NCBI GenBank assembly: GCA_045652245.1
Contig: JAZRTY010000023.1
Span: 62,001 to 126,000 of the forward strand
Reading direction: 5' to 3'
DNA length: 64,000 bases
Source of the DNA: SIG622 sp045652245
GTDB taxonomy: Bacteria > Bacillota > Clostridia > Oscillospirales > CAG-382
How positions within the stretch are numbered: the first letter of the stretch is position 1; every line of letters begins with the position of its first letter. Shown here piece by piece: positions 33,031 to 42,301 of the stretch. The notes under the pieces were generated by a model. It saw only the letters and a list, made by a program, of their open reading frames with translations. It was not told the DNA's origin and ran no database searches. A program made the translations under genes and the position numbers.

Positions 33031-35076
33031 ATGGGAATAGTAAATGTTCTTGACAAGCATACGGCAAACCTTATTGCAGCCGGTGAAGTGGTTGAACGTC
33101 CGTCAAGCGCCATTAAGGAGCTTATGGAGAACAGCGCCGATGCCGGAAGCACAAAGATTACTGTTGAAATAAAAAACGGTGGTATAACCTATATACGTGT
33201 CAGCGATAACGGCTGTGGAATGGCAGCTGACGATGTTCCTGTATGTATTCTTCGCCACGCAACAAGTAAAATCCGTACAAAGGACGACTTACTTGCAATA
33301 TCAACTCTCGGTTTTCGTGGTGAAGCGCTTGCTGCAATTGCATCTGTTACAAGACTTCACATTATGACGAAAAGAAAAGAGGATGCTATCGGCACTTCTT
33401 TTTACTGTGATTTTGGTGAAAAAAAGGAAATTATCGAAAGTGGTTGTCCTGACGGTACAACAATTATAGCAGAAAATCTTTTTGAAAATGTCCCTGCACG
33501 AAGAAAGTTTTTGCGAAAGGATGCAACAGAAACAAAGGCAGTTTGTGCCGTTGTCGAGAAATTTGCTCTTTCAAAGCCGAATATTGCAGTAACACTTATT
33601 ACCGACGGAAGTATAAAAATAAAAACTCCCGGTGACGGAAATCTGAAAAGCTGTATTTATGCGTGCTTGGGACGTGAATTTTCCGATTATATGCTTCCTG
33701 TTTCCTATTCCTATTCGGGAATCGAAGTCGAAGGCTTTATCGGGAAGCCACAAATTGCAAGACCTAACAGGAATCTGCAGAATTTCTTTATAAACGGCAG
33801 ATACATAAAATCCTCAACAATGATAGCAGCACTCGAGGAAGGCTTTACAAGCTTCTGCCCTGTCGGCAAATTCCCTGCTTGTGTGCTTTTTGTAAAAATT
33901 GACTTTTCTCTTGTTGACGTAAATATTCACCCATCCAAGCTTGAGGTCAAATTCTCAAATGAAAGACCTGTTTTTGAAGCTATTATGTACGCAGTAAAAA
34001 ACACACTTTCAAGGGGTGTTTCTCCGTTTGCTTCAAACCTTGCCAATGATGACGGATATTTTGAAAGTAATAAGTCTTTCAGGGGTGAGAGCAGTAATTC
34101 TTCAAGTGTTTTCGAAGATGCATTAAAGAAACGTGCAGAGGTTATCCGTAGTACAGGTACACTATCTGTTCCGAATCCTCAAAGCATTGAGCTTATTTAC
34201 GGAAAACAGGAAAATACTGCCGTTCCATCAGAGCAAAAAAAGGATAATATATTTAACGAAAAAGCACCGGGTATTCCGGTATACAAGCTGCCCGACCTAT
34301 CGACTGAAGAAGATTACGAAGATGCTGAGGAGCTTTCCGAAGGCAGTAACGAGAATCTCTCTCCCGAAGAAAAAGCTGCAAAGGAGGCTTTCTGGAAGTC
34401 TCTTTATGACGAGCTGACGTCAGAGGGAGAAAACGCAGATATTCATCAAAGTACCCCCCGGGGAAACACCGAAAACGAGCTTTCAGGCGAACTTCAGGCA
34501 CGTGTAAAACAAGGAATAACAGTAATCGGCGAGGCATTCAATTCCTATATAATTGTAGAACGTGACGGTGTACTTTACATAATTGACAAGCACGCAGCAC
34601 ACGAGAGAATTATCTATGAGTCCCTTAAAAATGCAAAAAAAGAAAGTGGAAGTCAGCTTCTGCTTATGCCTTTGACAGTTACTCTTTCAAGCGAGGAAGC
34701 AATGGCAATTTCCGAAAATGGTGAATATCTTGAAAATATCGGATTTGTTTTCAAGGAAGCTGAAAGTGGGCAATACATAATAGACGGTATTCCGTCTGAA
34801 ATTGATATTTCCGATGCATCTGAAATCTTTGTTTATCTTGCAGGGCAGATAGCATCTGCCGGAGGACGTGCTATCGGTGATATTTTTGACAGGGCTCTGT
34901 ATACAGCTGCCTGCAAGGCTGCAGTAAAGGCAGGCACCTACACTTCAAAGCTATCCTCGACAATTATTGCAGATACACTCTTTTCTAACGAGGCAGTTCT
35001 GTACTGTCCTCACGGACGACCGGTAATAATAGAATTTACAAAAGAAAAGCTTGATAAGTTATTTTCACGTACATAA
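33031..35076 (+). CDS. mutL: DNA mismatch repair endonuclease MutL
   Basis: MutL couples mismatch recognition to strand nicking. The 681-residue protein has the GHKL ATPase motifs (AAGEVVERPSSAIKELMENS, DNGCGM, STLGFRGEAL) and a variable linker (about 340-490). In the C-terminal domain the endonuclease motif appears as DKHAAHERIIYE (about 519-530), the form D-x-HA-xx-E-xxxx-E expected of nicking MutL proteins, with Lys in place of Gln. CPHGRPV near the end is the second metal motif. Confidence 0.97.
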   Translation: MGIVNVLDKHTANLIAAGEVVERPSSAIKELMENSADAGSTKITVEIKNGGITYIRVSDNGCGMAADDVPVCILRHATSKIRTKDDLLAISTLGFRGEALAAIASVTRLHIMTKRKEDAIGTSFYCDFGEKKEIIESGCPDGTTIIAENLFENVPARRKFLRKDATETKAVCAVVEKFALSKPNIAVTLITDGSIKIKTPGDGNLKSCIYACLGREFSDYMLPVSYSYSGIEVEGFIGKPQIARPNRNLQNFFINGRYIKSSTMIAALEEGFTSFCPVGKFPACVLFVKIDFSLVDVNIHPSKLEVKFSNERPVFEAIMYAVKNTLSRGVSPFASNLANDDGYFESNKSFRGESSNSSSVFEDALKKRAEVIRSTGTLSVPNPQSIELIYGKQENTAVPSEQKKDNIFNEKAPGIPVYKLPDLSTEEDYEDAEELSEGSNENLSPEEKAAKEAFWKSLYDELTSEGENADIHQSTPRGNTENELSGELQARVKQGITVIGEAFNSYIIVERDGVLYIIDKHAAHERIIYESLKNAKKESGSQLLLMPLTVTLSSEEAMAISENGEYLENIGFVFKEAESGQYIIDGIPSEIDISDASEIFVYLAGQIASAGGRAIGDIFDRALYTAACKAAVKAGTYTSKLSSTIIADTLFSNEAVLYCPHGRPVIIEFTKEKLDKLFSRT

Positions 35077-35099
35077 AATAATCAGAAAAGGAAATTAAA

Positions 35100-36236
35100 A
35101 TGTTTAAACTAAAAAAAGTCAGCGGCAAAGCAAGAAGGGGTGAATTTGTAACCCCACACGGAACAATTCAGACCCCCGTTTTTATGAATGTCGGAACATC
35201 TGCGGCAATTAAGGGCGGTGTTTCGACTATGGATCTTCGTGAAATCAAATGTCAGGTAGAGCTATCAAACACCTACCATCTGCACATTCGTCCGGGTGAC
35301 GAGCTTATTCGTGACCTCGGTGGGCTTCACAAATTTTTCAATTGGGATGGTCCCATTCTTACAGACAGTGGTGGATTTCAGGTATTCTCACTTGCGGCAA
35401 TCAGAAAAATCTCCGAGGAAGGTGTAACCTTCCAGTCGCATATGGACGGAAAAAGAATTTTTATGGGTCCCCGTGAGAGTATGAGAATTCAGGCAAATCT
35501 CGGTTCGGATATTGCTATGGCGTTTGATGAATGCGTAAAAAATCCTGCAGAGTACACCTACGCCAAGGCTTCCTGCGAGCGAACCACAAGGTGGCTGAAA
35601 ATCTGCCGTGAAGAAGTTGCCAAAAACAAGCAGGAGGAAAACGCAATAAATCCCGGACAAGTGCTGTTTGGTATAAATCAGGGTGCTACTTTTGATGACC
35701 TGAGAATAAACCATATGAAGCAGATAGCAGAGCTTGAGCTTGACGGATATGCTATCGGTGGTCTTGCAGTCGGTGAGCCTGCTGAAGTTATGTACCACAT
35801 TATTGATCAGGTAGAGCCGTTTGCACCAAAGGACAAGCCAAGATACCTTATGGGTGTCGGAACTCCCGTAAATATTCTTGAGGCAATAAATCGTGGTGTT
35901 GACTTTTTTGACTGTGTAATGCCTTCAAGAAACGCAAGACACGGTAATCTTTTCACCTGGCACGGTCATATGAATCTTAACAACAATAAGTACGAGCGTG
36001 ACGCTCGTCCCATTGACGAGGGTTGTCAGTGTCCTACCTGCAAAAACTATTCAAGAGCTTATATCCGACATCTTTTCAAGGCTCGTGAGATGCTCGCTAT
36101 GCGTCTTTGTGTTATTCACAATCTGTATTTCTACAATGAACTTACAGAGGAAATACGCAAGGCTATGGACGAGGACAGATGGGAAGGCTTCTACAATGAA
36201 TATGTAGAAAAGCTCGGAATGCGTGTTGACGACTAA
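35100..36236 (+). CDS. tgt: Queuine/preQ1 tRNA-guanine transglycosylase
   Basis: Tgt exchanges the wobble guanine of GUN tRNAs for preQ1. The 378-residue TIM-barrel protein has TDSGGFQVFSLA, GINQGATFDDLR, the GGLAVGE segment and FDCVMPSRNARHGN. The zinc site is CQCPTC plus a downstream His. No other queuosine genes are in the window. yajC follows, as is usual in clostridial genomes, but under its own promoter. Confidence 0.98.
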   Translation: MFKLKKVSGKARRGEFVTPHGTIQTPVFMNVGTSAAIKGGVSTMDLREIKCQVELSNTYHLHIRPGDELIRDLGGLHKFFNWDGPILTDSGGFQVFSLAAIRKISEEGVTFQSHMDGKRIFMGPRESMRIQANLGSDIAMAFDECVKNPAEYTYAKASCERTTRWLKICREEVAKNKQEENAINPGQVLFGINQGATFDDLRINHMKQIAELELDGYAIGGLAVGEPAEVMYHIIDQVEPFAPKDKPRYLMGVGTPVNILEAINRGVDFFDCVMPSRNARHGNLFTWHGHMNLNNNKYERDARPIDEGCQCPTCKNYSRAYIRHLFKAREMLAMRLCVIHNLYFYNELTEEIRKAMDEDRWEGFYNEYVEKLGMRVDD

Positions 36237-36262
36237 AAAATTGTAAATATTTACTCGTGCTA

Positions 36263-36291
36263 TTGCAAAATCCAACAAGTTATGATATAAT
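36263..36291 (+). promoter_or_regulatory. sigma-A promoter of yajC
   Basis: TTGCAA (36263-36268) and TATAAT (36286-36291) with 17-bp spacing lie 33 bases before the yajC start. Confidence 0.75.
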
Positions 36292-36324
36292 AAATTTCAG
36301 TTAAAAAACTCGGAGGTAATTAAA

Positions 36325-36705
36325 ATGTCTTTATTTAATCAGTTCTATACTCTTGATGCTGCAGCAGATGCAGCAGCACAGCAGGCAGCAGGTGGAAGTA
36401 TGTATACTTCTCTTATCCTTATCGTTGTAATGGTACTTGTTTTCTACTTTATCGGTGTTCGTCCCCAGAAGAAGCAGGAAAAGGAAACTCAGAAAATGAG
36501 AGACAGTCTCGCCGTTGGTGATGAAATCACAACTATTGGCGGTATTGTAGGTAAGGTTGTAAATGTCAGAGAGGATATGATATTTATCGAAACAGGCTCT
36601 GACAGAACAAAGATGAAAATTGCACGTTGGGCTATCCGTTCAATCGAAAAGAAGGTTGGCGAAGTAAAGGAAGCAAAGCCTGCGACCTTTAAAGTGAAAA
36701 AATAA
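36325..36705 (+). CDS. yajC: Sec translocon accessory protein YajC
   Basis: YajC is a small single-span membrane protein associated with SecDF. This 126-residue version has an Ala/Gln-rich N terminus and a membrane segment at about 28-46, followed directly by the hallmark RPQKKQEKE and GDEITTIGGIVGKV. The C-terminal tail is Lys/Glu-rich. Strong GGAGG ribosome-binding site. No secDF in the window. Confidence 0.95.
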   Translation: MSLFNQFYTLDAAADAAAQQAAGGSMYTSLILIVVMVLVFYFIGVRPQKKQEKETQKMRDSLAVGDEITTIGGIVGKVVNVREDMIFIETGSDRTKMKIARWAIRSIEKKVGEVKEAKPATFKVKK

Positions 36706-36707
36706 AT

Positions 36708-36747
36708 TTAAATGGCTGTTGCAAAATATGCAACAGCCATTTTTTTG
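36708..36747. terminator. Bidirectional terminator after yajC
   Basis: AAATGGCTGTTGC pairs with GCAACAGCCATTT around AAAATAT and is followed by a run of T. It also faces the convergent membrane protein gene. Confidence 0.92.
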
Positions 36748-36756
36748 CTTGTGTTT

Positions 36757-37164
36757 CTATCTTTTCTTTCTTTTTTTGCTCTTACTGCGTTTAGCACCTA
36801 TATTTGTACCAATTATTGAAAAAACAACCGGTGTGCCGTAAAGAAATAAAATCTGCAAAACTGATGCGCTATTTTCCCGGGTAAAAAAACTTGAAATTAA
36901 AAAAAGTATTCCCGATATTATAATTCCCGTTACTATTCCTGTTAAAAGCTTGTTTTTACCGAAGCTGCGTTGTGTTGCTATTCCACAAAAAACAGATGAA
37001 AGCGCAAGTGTCAGAATGATTGATGCCGAAACAAGGGAATTTGGGTCGGGACTTTTTAAAAGCAATAGTGGAAGAAGCAAAATACAAAGCGCAAATACTA
37101 TGCAAAATGTAAGTAGAGATTTTAAAATTTTTGAAAGTATCGAAGTGTTTTTTCCTTTATCCAT
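36757..37164 (-). CDS. TIGR04086-type small membrane protein
   Basis: The 135-residue protein has four hydrophobic segments (about 14-36, 44-63, 73-92, 100-120) and ends in a very basic tail, KRSKSKKRKKR. Length, topology and position next to yajC and tgt match the TIGR04086/YrzE family of spore-former membrane proteins. Function is unknown. Convergent with yajC. Confidence 0.7.
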   Translation of the reverse strand: MDKGKNTSILSKILKSLLTFCIVFALCILLLPLLLLKSPDPNSLVSASIILTLALSSVFCGIATQRSFGKNKLLTGIVTGIIISGILFLISSFFTRENSASVLQILFLYGTPVVFSIIGTNIGAKRSKSKKRKKR

Positions 37165-37234
37165 AGTGTTTTCCTTTCAACTTTTTCTTTTTTACAATAA
37201 ATTCTATGTCCGGGCATTTTAAAATATTACACAC

Positions 37235-37263
37235 TTGAAAAAAAGTAAATAATATAGTATAAT
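37235..37263 (+). promoter_or_regulatory. sigma-A promoter of the radical SAM gene
   Basis: TTGAAA (37235-37240) and TATAAT (37258-37263) with 17-bp spacing lie 29 bases before the start codon. Confidence 0.78.
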
Positions 37264-37291
37264 AAATCTAAATAAACATCGGAGGTTAAAA

Positions 37292-38146
37292 ATGCCGGGG
37301 AAAGCCTTTCTGGAAATCACAAACGCCTGTAATCTATCCTGCTCGTTCTGTCACGGAACGAAACGGAAAATAAAATACATAACCGAGGAAGAATTCACCC
37401 TTGCTGCCACACAAATACGTCGGTATGCCGAGTATCTGTATTTTCACTTAATGGGTGAGCCTTTGCTTCATCCGAAGCTGAAGGAGTTTCTCGGTATTGC
37501 AAAGGAGCTTGGTTTTAAGGTTATACTTACGACAAACGGAACTCTGTTGAGACGTTGTCGTGATATACTCCTGTCGGAATATGCACCCTTTAAGGTGAGT
37601 ATTTCGCTTCACAGCTTTGAGGCAAATAAAATAGGTATTCCTCTGTCGGAATACCTGGCTATGTGTTTTGAGTTTTGTAAAGTGGGCGCTGAAAACGGAA
37701 TTATCTGTGTTATGAGACTCTGGAACAAGGGGTCTGAAAGCAGTACTCTTAACGACGAGATAATATCCGAAATGCACAAGTTTTTTGACGAAATCAGTCC
37801 TTGCGAGTGGAAAGAGATATACAGTGGATATAAAATCTGTGATAAAATTTTTCTTGAATGGGGAGAAAAATTTGATTGGCCTGACATTGACGGTGAATTT
37901 GTGGGGGAGAATCATTCCTGCTACGGACTTCGCGACCAATTCGGTATTCTTTCTGACGGAACGGTTGTCCCCTGCTGTCTTGATGCAGATGGAAGCATAA
38001 ATCTTGGAAATATTTTCAAAACACCACTATCGGAAATTCTCTCGTCTCCTCATGCTGTAGCACTTCGGGAGTCCTTTATCGACAAAAATATAAAAGAGGA
38101 ACTGTGCAGACGTTGTGGGTATGCTAAGGGGAAAAATTATAAATAA
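37292..38146 (+). CDS. Radical SAM/SPASM-domain protein
   Basis: The 284-residue protein has the radical SAM cluster motif CNLSCSFC near residue 14 and the MGEPLLHP segment. A compact SPASM-like C terminus ligates a second cluster (SCYGLRDQFGI, VVPCCLDADG, CRRCGYAK). Members mature peptides or modify other substrates. No Cys-rich or other precursor peptide was found beside it, and it is too short to be the SCIFF maturase, so its substrate is unknown. Monocistronic. Confidence 0.85.
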   Translation: MPGKAFLEITNACNLSCSFCHGTKRKIKYITEEEFTLAATQIRRYAEYLYFHLMGEPLLHPKLKEFLGIAKELGFKVILTTNGTLLRRCRDILLSEYAPFKVSISLHSFEANKIGIPLSEYLAMCFEFCKVGAENGIICVMRLWNKGSESSTLNDEIISEMHKFFDEISPCEWKEIYSGYKICDKIFLEWGEKFDWPDIDGEFVGENHSCYGLRDQFGILSDGTVVPCCLDADGSINLGNIFKTPLSEILSSPHAVALRESFIDKNIKEELCRRCGYAKGKNYK

Positions 38147-38147
38147 A

Positions 38148-38187
38148 ACAGCAAGCACACGACCGCACCTTGTCGTGTGCTTTTGTT
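38148..38187 (+). terminator. Terminator after the radical SAM gene
   Basis: GCACACGAC / GTCGTGTGC (38155-38163 and 38172-38180) with loop CGCACCTT is followed by TTTTGTT. Confidence 0.88.
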
Positions 38188-38587
38188 ATATGCAAGGGAC
38201 TTTATCCCCATACTACCCCACCATTTATTACGGGGGACGTTGTCCCCCTGTACCCCCGAGATACTTTTTCCCACCATAAAGCTGGAAAAAGTATCCAAAA
38301 AGAGCCCTAGTCAAGGGAAAAGGCTTTTTCCCTTGACAATCCCTTTTCCCGTAAGTTATTCTGATAAAATTTGATACTTTAATTTCTCGCCATCAACTTT
38401 GGCTCGGTCAATTTCTTCGAAATTGACACCTCGCATTATGGAAAAAAATCAAGTTATTTTTACAAAAAAACACGCCGACCTGTTTCACAAAGTGGAATAG
38501 TCCGGCGCAATATTTAAAGTTTTTTGCCCCTCTTTTTTTCAAAAAAGAGGGCGAGGGGTTTGGGGGCGAGAAGCCACCAAGAATATC
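38188..38587. repeat. Hairpin-rich, gene-free region (possible dispersed repeat)
   Basis: No gene is seen in 400 bases. The stretch packs several stems: GGGGGACGTTGTCCCCC, GATACTTTTTCC with GGAAAAAGTATC, AAGGGAAAAGG with CTTTTTCCCTT, GTCAATTTC-TTCG-AAATTGAC and CCTCTTTTTTT with AAAAAAGAGG. C/G-runs such as TACCCCCGAG and GGGGTTTGGGGGCG differ in composition from the surroundings. It looks like a dispersed intergenic repeat, but only one copy is in the window. Confidence 0.5.
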
Positions 38588-39673
38588 TTACAATTCTAGC
38601 TTATAGTCGCCTGTTTTGATAAGTCCCATTTTTCTCATAATTTCATTGAAGAGAATCGAAAGAACAGCAGGAAGAACTATACAGGTTACAAGAACTCCAA
38701 TCCATACATTTCCGTTTGTAATTCCCATATCAGTAAAGATACCGAGAGGGCCTACAAGTCCACAGGTACCCATACCTGCAGATACACCCGTACATTTTAG
38801 CTTAAACAGCATTGTTGAAACAGGTCCTGTTATTGCAGAGGCAAGTGTTGCAGGAATCCAGATAATCGGTTTCTTTGTAATATTACCCATCTGAAGCATT
38901 GATGTACCGAGTCCCTGCGCTACAATGCCACCCCATCTGTTTTCCCTGAAGCTTATAACTGCAAAACCTACCATCTGTGCACAGCAGCCTGCAGTTGCAG
39001 CACCACCTGCAAGTCCACTAATGCCAATCATAGCACAGATTGCCGCTGAAGAAATCGGAAGTGTGAGGATTATACCAACAACAACCGAGATTATAATTCC
39101 CATAAAGAAGGGCTGAATTTCTGTTGCAGTATTTATGAAATATCCGAGCCAATACATAGCATATGCAATAATCGGACACACAAGCTTTGATACGAGAAGT
39201 CCCGAGAAAATTGTAACTACGGGTGTTACAAGAATATCAACCTTTGTTTCCTTTGAAACCATCTTACCAAGCTCTACTGCAATAATTGTTGCAATAAACG
39301 CACCTGCAGGGCCTGCTGTAATTGATTTTTCAACTCCGTCAAGCATATATGTAAATGCAAGTCCGTTACCACAAAGTCCGACAACACCTGCACTGAAAAG
39401 TACAAGTGGTGGAGCTTTAAGTGCCGAGGCGATAGCTATACCGAGAATTGCACCCGTTGCACCTTTAGCATAGTTTGCTGCAAGCTTTAAAAATTCTGCT
39501 ACATCGAAAAGTACTGCTACATTTCCGAGATATTTCCCGAGAGTTTCAAAAATCGTTCCGATAAGAAGCGACGAAAAAAGACCGAGTGCCATATAGCTCA
39601 TACAGTCAATAAAATAAAGCTTTGGTGAAATTACAATGTTTTTACGATTTAAAAATGCTTTGAATTTGCTCAT
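38588..39673 (-). CDS. PTS EIIC-type membrane protein (PfoR-like)
   Basis: The 361-residue protein has about nine membrane segments and matches the PTS_EIIC_2 family, which includes PfoR of Clostridium perfringens. Gly/Ala-rich loops such as GISGLAGGAATAGCC and MGTCGLVGPLGIFTDMG are typical. No EIIA/EIIB partners are nearby, so sugar transport cannot be assumed; the family is of unclear function. The gene precedes the hairpin-rich region. Confidence 0.8.
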   Translation of the reverse strand: MSKFKAFLNRKNIVISPKLYFIDCMSYMALGLFSSLLIGTIFETLGKYLGNVAVLFDVAEFLKLAANYAKGATGAILGIAIASALKAPPLVLFSAGVVGLCGNGLAFTYMLDGVEKSITAGPAGAFIATIIAVELGKMVSKETKVDILVTPVVTIFSGLLVSKLVCPIIAYAMYWLGYFINTATEIQPFFMGIIISVVVGIILTLPISSAAICAMIGISGLAGGAATAGCCAQMVGFAVISFRENRWGGIVAQGLGTSMLQMGNITKKPIIWIPATLASAITGPVSTMLFKLKCTGVSAGMGTCGLVGPLGIFTDMGITNGNVWIGVLVTCIVLPAVLSILFNEIMRKMGLIKTGDYKLEL

Positions 39674-39714
39674 TTTCAGTTTCCTTTCATATTTGCTAAT
39701 TGTATTTAATAAAA

Positions 39715-40326
39715 TCAGCTTCTTGCAAAAAGCTTTCTTTTTATTCTTTTAAATAGTGGTAGCTTGTAGCTGTTCCAGGGAATAATTTTTTCACCGTCAA
39801 CAATGAAGGCTTGTTTTGAAATCTGTGCAAGAGGTGTATCAGACAATGCGTCGGAATAGAATTTATCTATACTGCCCTTTTCAAAGCCTGCATTTAAGAA
39901 ACGTCTTACCTTTTCTTCACCGTGACAGTTTTTCCCCGTTGTTTTACCCGTTTTACTGTCGACATCCGAAGCATAAAGATACTTAATACCGAGTTTTTCA
40001 CAACAAGGCTTTACAAGAAAATACGGGGAAGCAGATATAATCACATCATCTTCCTTCTGCATTTCAAGGTAAAAGCTTTTAATTCTTCCGATGTTCTTAT
40101 CCCAGAATTCGGGCAGTAGTTTTTCTGTGTCAATTCTTGAAAAATAAGAATAAAATTTCTCCTTATACTCTGTTTTTGACATTCGTTTGAATAAAATTTT
40201 TATGCTCGGACAGAACATCTTAAAAAGTCCAATCAGAAGCGACGGTTTTTTCGCGACACAAAAGAAATAAAATCTCGCACTACTGTCACCATCAAATATT
40301 GTCTTGTCAAAATCGTATACATTCAT
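39715..40326 (-). CDS. HAD-superfamily phosphatase (IB-like)
   Basis: The 203-residue protein starts with the nucleophile motif NVYDFDKTIFDGD (DxD at the HAD position). It has ISASPYFLVKPCCEKLG (motif II) and YSDALSDTPLA (motif III), as in HAD-IB phosphatases acting on small phosphorylated metabolites. Substrate unknown. It sits between the EIIC-like gene and the phosphate transporter pair. Confidence 0.85.
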   Translation of the reverse strand: MNVYDFDKTIFDGDSSARFYFFCVAKKPSLLIGLFKMFCPSIKILFKRMSKTEYKEKFYSYFSRIDTEKLLPEFWDKNIGRIKSFYLEMQKEDDVIISASPYFLVKPCCEKLGIKYLYASDVDSKTGKTTGKNCHGEEKVRRFLNAGFEKGSIDKFYSDALSDTPLAQISKQAFIVDGEKIIPWNSYKLPLFKRIKRKLFARS

Positions 40327-40351
40327 ATTTTTTCCTGAAACCTTTTACAAC

Positions 40352-40381
40352 AATACCACTTCAAAGCTTTGAAGTGGTACT
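40352..40381 (-). terminator. Perfect palindrome after the DUF47 gene, probable terminator
   Basis: TACCACTTCAAAG / CTTTGAAGTGGTA (40354-40379) is a 26-bp perfect palindrome. On the minus strand it is followed by TTGTTGT, a weak U-tract. Confidence 0.65.
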
Positions 40382-40390
40382 ATCCCAAAA

Positions 40391-41014
40391 TTAACTGTTT
40401 TTAATAATAATTGCTGCAACTGTGTCTGCTACGTGCTCGCAGGCATCTGCACACTTTTCAAGATAGTCATATATTTCTCTGTTCGCAATTATTTCCGACA
40501 AATCTCTCTTACTCATATAGAGGTTTCTTACAGCCTTAAGATATATACTGTCACATTCCTCTTCCATATCATTAAGACTGATAATCAACTCCTGGAATCG
40601 GGAGGTTTTCTTATAGTTTTCAAGCTCAGAAAGAAGTTCCTTCATTGCCGCACAGCAACCGAGAATTTCCTTTGCCATAAGCAACTGTTCCTCTTGAACC
40701 TTGTCAACACACTGTATGTAGAAGCGCTGGAGAACTTCCTCGATTGTATCTGTAACCTCGTCTATGTTTTGACTCATAGTTGCAAGGTCTTCTCTGTCAA
40801 AGGGAGTAACAAATGCCTTTGCAAGTGCTACTGACATTTCGTGTCTTGTAGCGTCTCCCGTATGCTCAAGGGTATGCATTTTTACGAGCATTTCCTCTAT
40901 TTTTTCGCTATTATAGTTTTCAAGACATTCAACAAGATATTTTGCTGCGTTATAGGAACATTCTGTTGCCTTGATAAAATTCTGATAGTAAAAACGGTCT
41001 GCCTTATTTGCCAT
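40391..41014 (-). CDS. DUF47 (PhoU-like) protein, partner of Pit
   Basis: This 207-residue helical protein of the DUF47/YkaA family resembles PhoU. Segments such as HTLEHTGDATRHEMSVALAKAFVTPFDRED and CEHVADTVAAIIIKN are characteristic. Family members are usually encoded with a Pit phosphate transporter and thought to regulate it; here pit is 23 bases upstream. Confidence 0.93.
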   Translation of the reverse strand: MANKADRFYYQNFIKATECSYNAAKYLVECLENYNSEKIEEMLVKMHTLEHTGDATRHEMSVALAKAFVTPFDREDLATMSQNIDEVTDTIEEVLQRFYIQCVDKVQEEQLLMAKEILGCCAAMKELLSELENYKKTSRFQELIISLNDMEEECDSIYLKAVRNLYMSKRDLSEIIANREIYDYLEKCADACEHVADTVAAIIIKNS

Positions 41015-41037
41015 AACTATACCTCTCTTATAATAAT

Positions 41038-42093
41038 TTAGTTAAATATTACCAAAAACAGCTTTGTCATTAAAAATCCGATAAGTCCACATCCTGGGAA
41101 GGTAAGTACCCAAGTCAGTACCATTTCCTTAACGACACTCAGGTTTATTGCTTTAATACTTCTAACGGCACCAACACCCATAATTGCAGTTGTTTTTGCG
41201 TGTGTTGTGGAAACCGGCAAGCTCAGAACCGAGCAAAGCAATAACGATGAGGAAGCTGCAAGGTCAGCAGAAAAGCCCTGATATTTTTCAAGCTTTACCA
41301 TATCCATACCAACTGATTTTATGATTTTCTTACCACCTATTGCAGTTCCAAGACACATAACAACAGCACACAAAACCATTATCCAGGTTTCCGGCACAGT
41401 ACCTGTCGGGATATCTCTGCCCTGTGACATAAACAGACATAGAATTATAATACCCATAAATTTCTGACCATCCTGCGCTCCGTGCATAAAAGCAGAATAT
41501 GCTGCACCAAAAATCTGTGCATACTTGAATATCGGCTCAGTTTTTCTGCGTTCTACGTTATAGAAAATCTTTGTTACAAGCTTACAAACAAGCCAGCCAA
41601 GACCAAAGCCCAATGTTACAGAAATTACGATACCGTAAAGCACCTTTACCCACTCAGCACCGTTAACACCGGCAAGTCCACCGTTAAGTGCTATAGCAGA
41701 GCCGGTAAGTCCTGCAATAAGTGCATGGCTCTCACTTGTGGGAATACCAAAAACGAAGGCAGCCGTTGCCCAGGTAACTATTGCAAACATTGCAGCACTC
41801 AGTGCTATAATTGACTTATCAGGATCACCACCAAAGTTAACCATTTTAGTTATGGTCTGTGCAACCTTGGGGCTAAGCATTGTCATAACATAAACACCGA
41901 GAAAATTAAATACAGCTGCCATAAGAATTGCACCCCTTGCTGACATACAACGGGTAACCACACAGGTTGCAATGGCGTTTGGTGCGTCTGTCCAGCCGTT
42001 TACAAGAATTACTCCCAGTGTCAGAATAACAGCTATACACAAAAGAGGATTTTGCATCATACTGTTCCAAAAGTTTTCGATTGATAAATCCAT
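41038..42093 (-). CDS. pit: Low-affinity inorganic phosphate transporter (PiT family)
   Basis: The 351-residue membrane protein has the duplicated PiT signature, GWTDAPNAIATCVVTRC in the first half and a HGAQDGQKFMGI segment in the second, with about ten membrane spans. It imports metal-phosphate driven by protons. The start at 42091-42093 has GGAGG seven bases upstream; an in-frame ATG eight codons earlier lies before this site and was not used. First gene of the pit-DUF47 operon. Confidence 0.93.
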   Translation of the reverse strand: MDLSIENFWNSMMQNPLLCIAVILTLGVILVNGWTDAPNAIATCVVTRCMSARGAILMAAVFNFLGVYVMTMLSPKVAQTITKMVNFGGDPDKSIIALSAAMFAIVTWATAAFVFGIPTSESHALIAGLTGSAIALNGGLAGVNGAEWVKVLYGIVISVTLGFGLGWLVCKLVTKIFYNVERRKTEPIFKYAQIFGAAYSAFMHGAQDGQKFMGIIILCLFMSQGRDIPTGTVPETWIMVLCAVVMCLGTAIGGKKIIKSVGMDMVKLEKYQGFSADLAASSSLLLCSVLSLPVSTTHAKTTAIMGVGAVRSIKAINLSVVKEMVLTWVLTFPGCGLIGFLMTKLFLVIFN

Positions 42094-42141
42094 TTTTACC
42101 TCCTGATTTTTATGCAATATGCTGCTTGCGCTTACCTTGAT

Positions 42142-42170
42142 ATTTTACCATATTTTACAAATAATGTCAA
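42142..42170 (-). promoter_or_regulatory. sigma-A promoter of pit
   Basis: On the minus strand TTGACA (42165-42170) and TAAAAT (42142-42147) have 17-bp spacing. Confidence 0.8.
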
Positions 42171-42249
42171 GGGAATGTCAAAGAAATTCACAATCTTTGT
42201 ACATATGACGCATACAATAATTCCCCGAAAGATAAGGTTTGTACTACAC

Positions 42250-42288
42250 AACAAAAGAGCTATCGGTTTATTCCGATAGCCCTTTAAA
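42250..42288 (-). terminator. Terminator after tpiA
   Basis: On the minus strand GGCTATCGG / CCGATAGC with loop AATAAA is followed by TCTTTTGTTG, just after the tpiA stop. Confidence 0.85.
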
Positions 42289-42301
42289 GTTTGAGATTAT
42301 T

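Noticed and set aside
37292..38146. SCIFF maturase assignment for the radical SAM gene next to the TIGR04086-type gene
   Set aside because: The protein is much shorter than SCIFF maturases and no six-Cys precursor peptide lies nearby.
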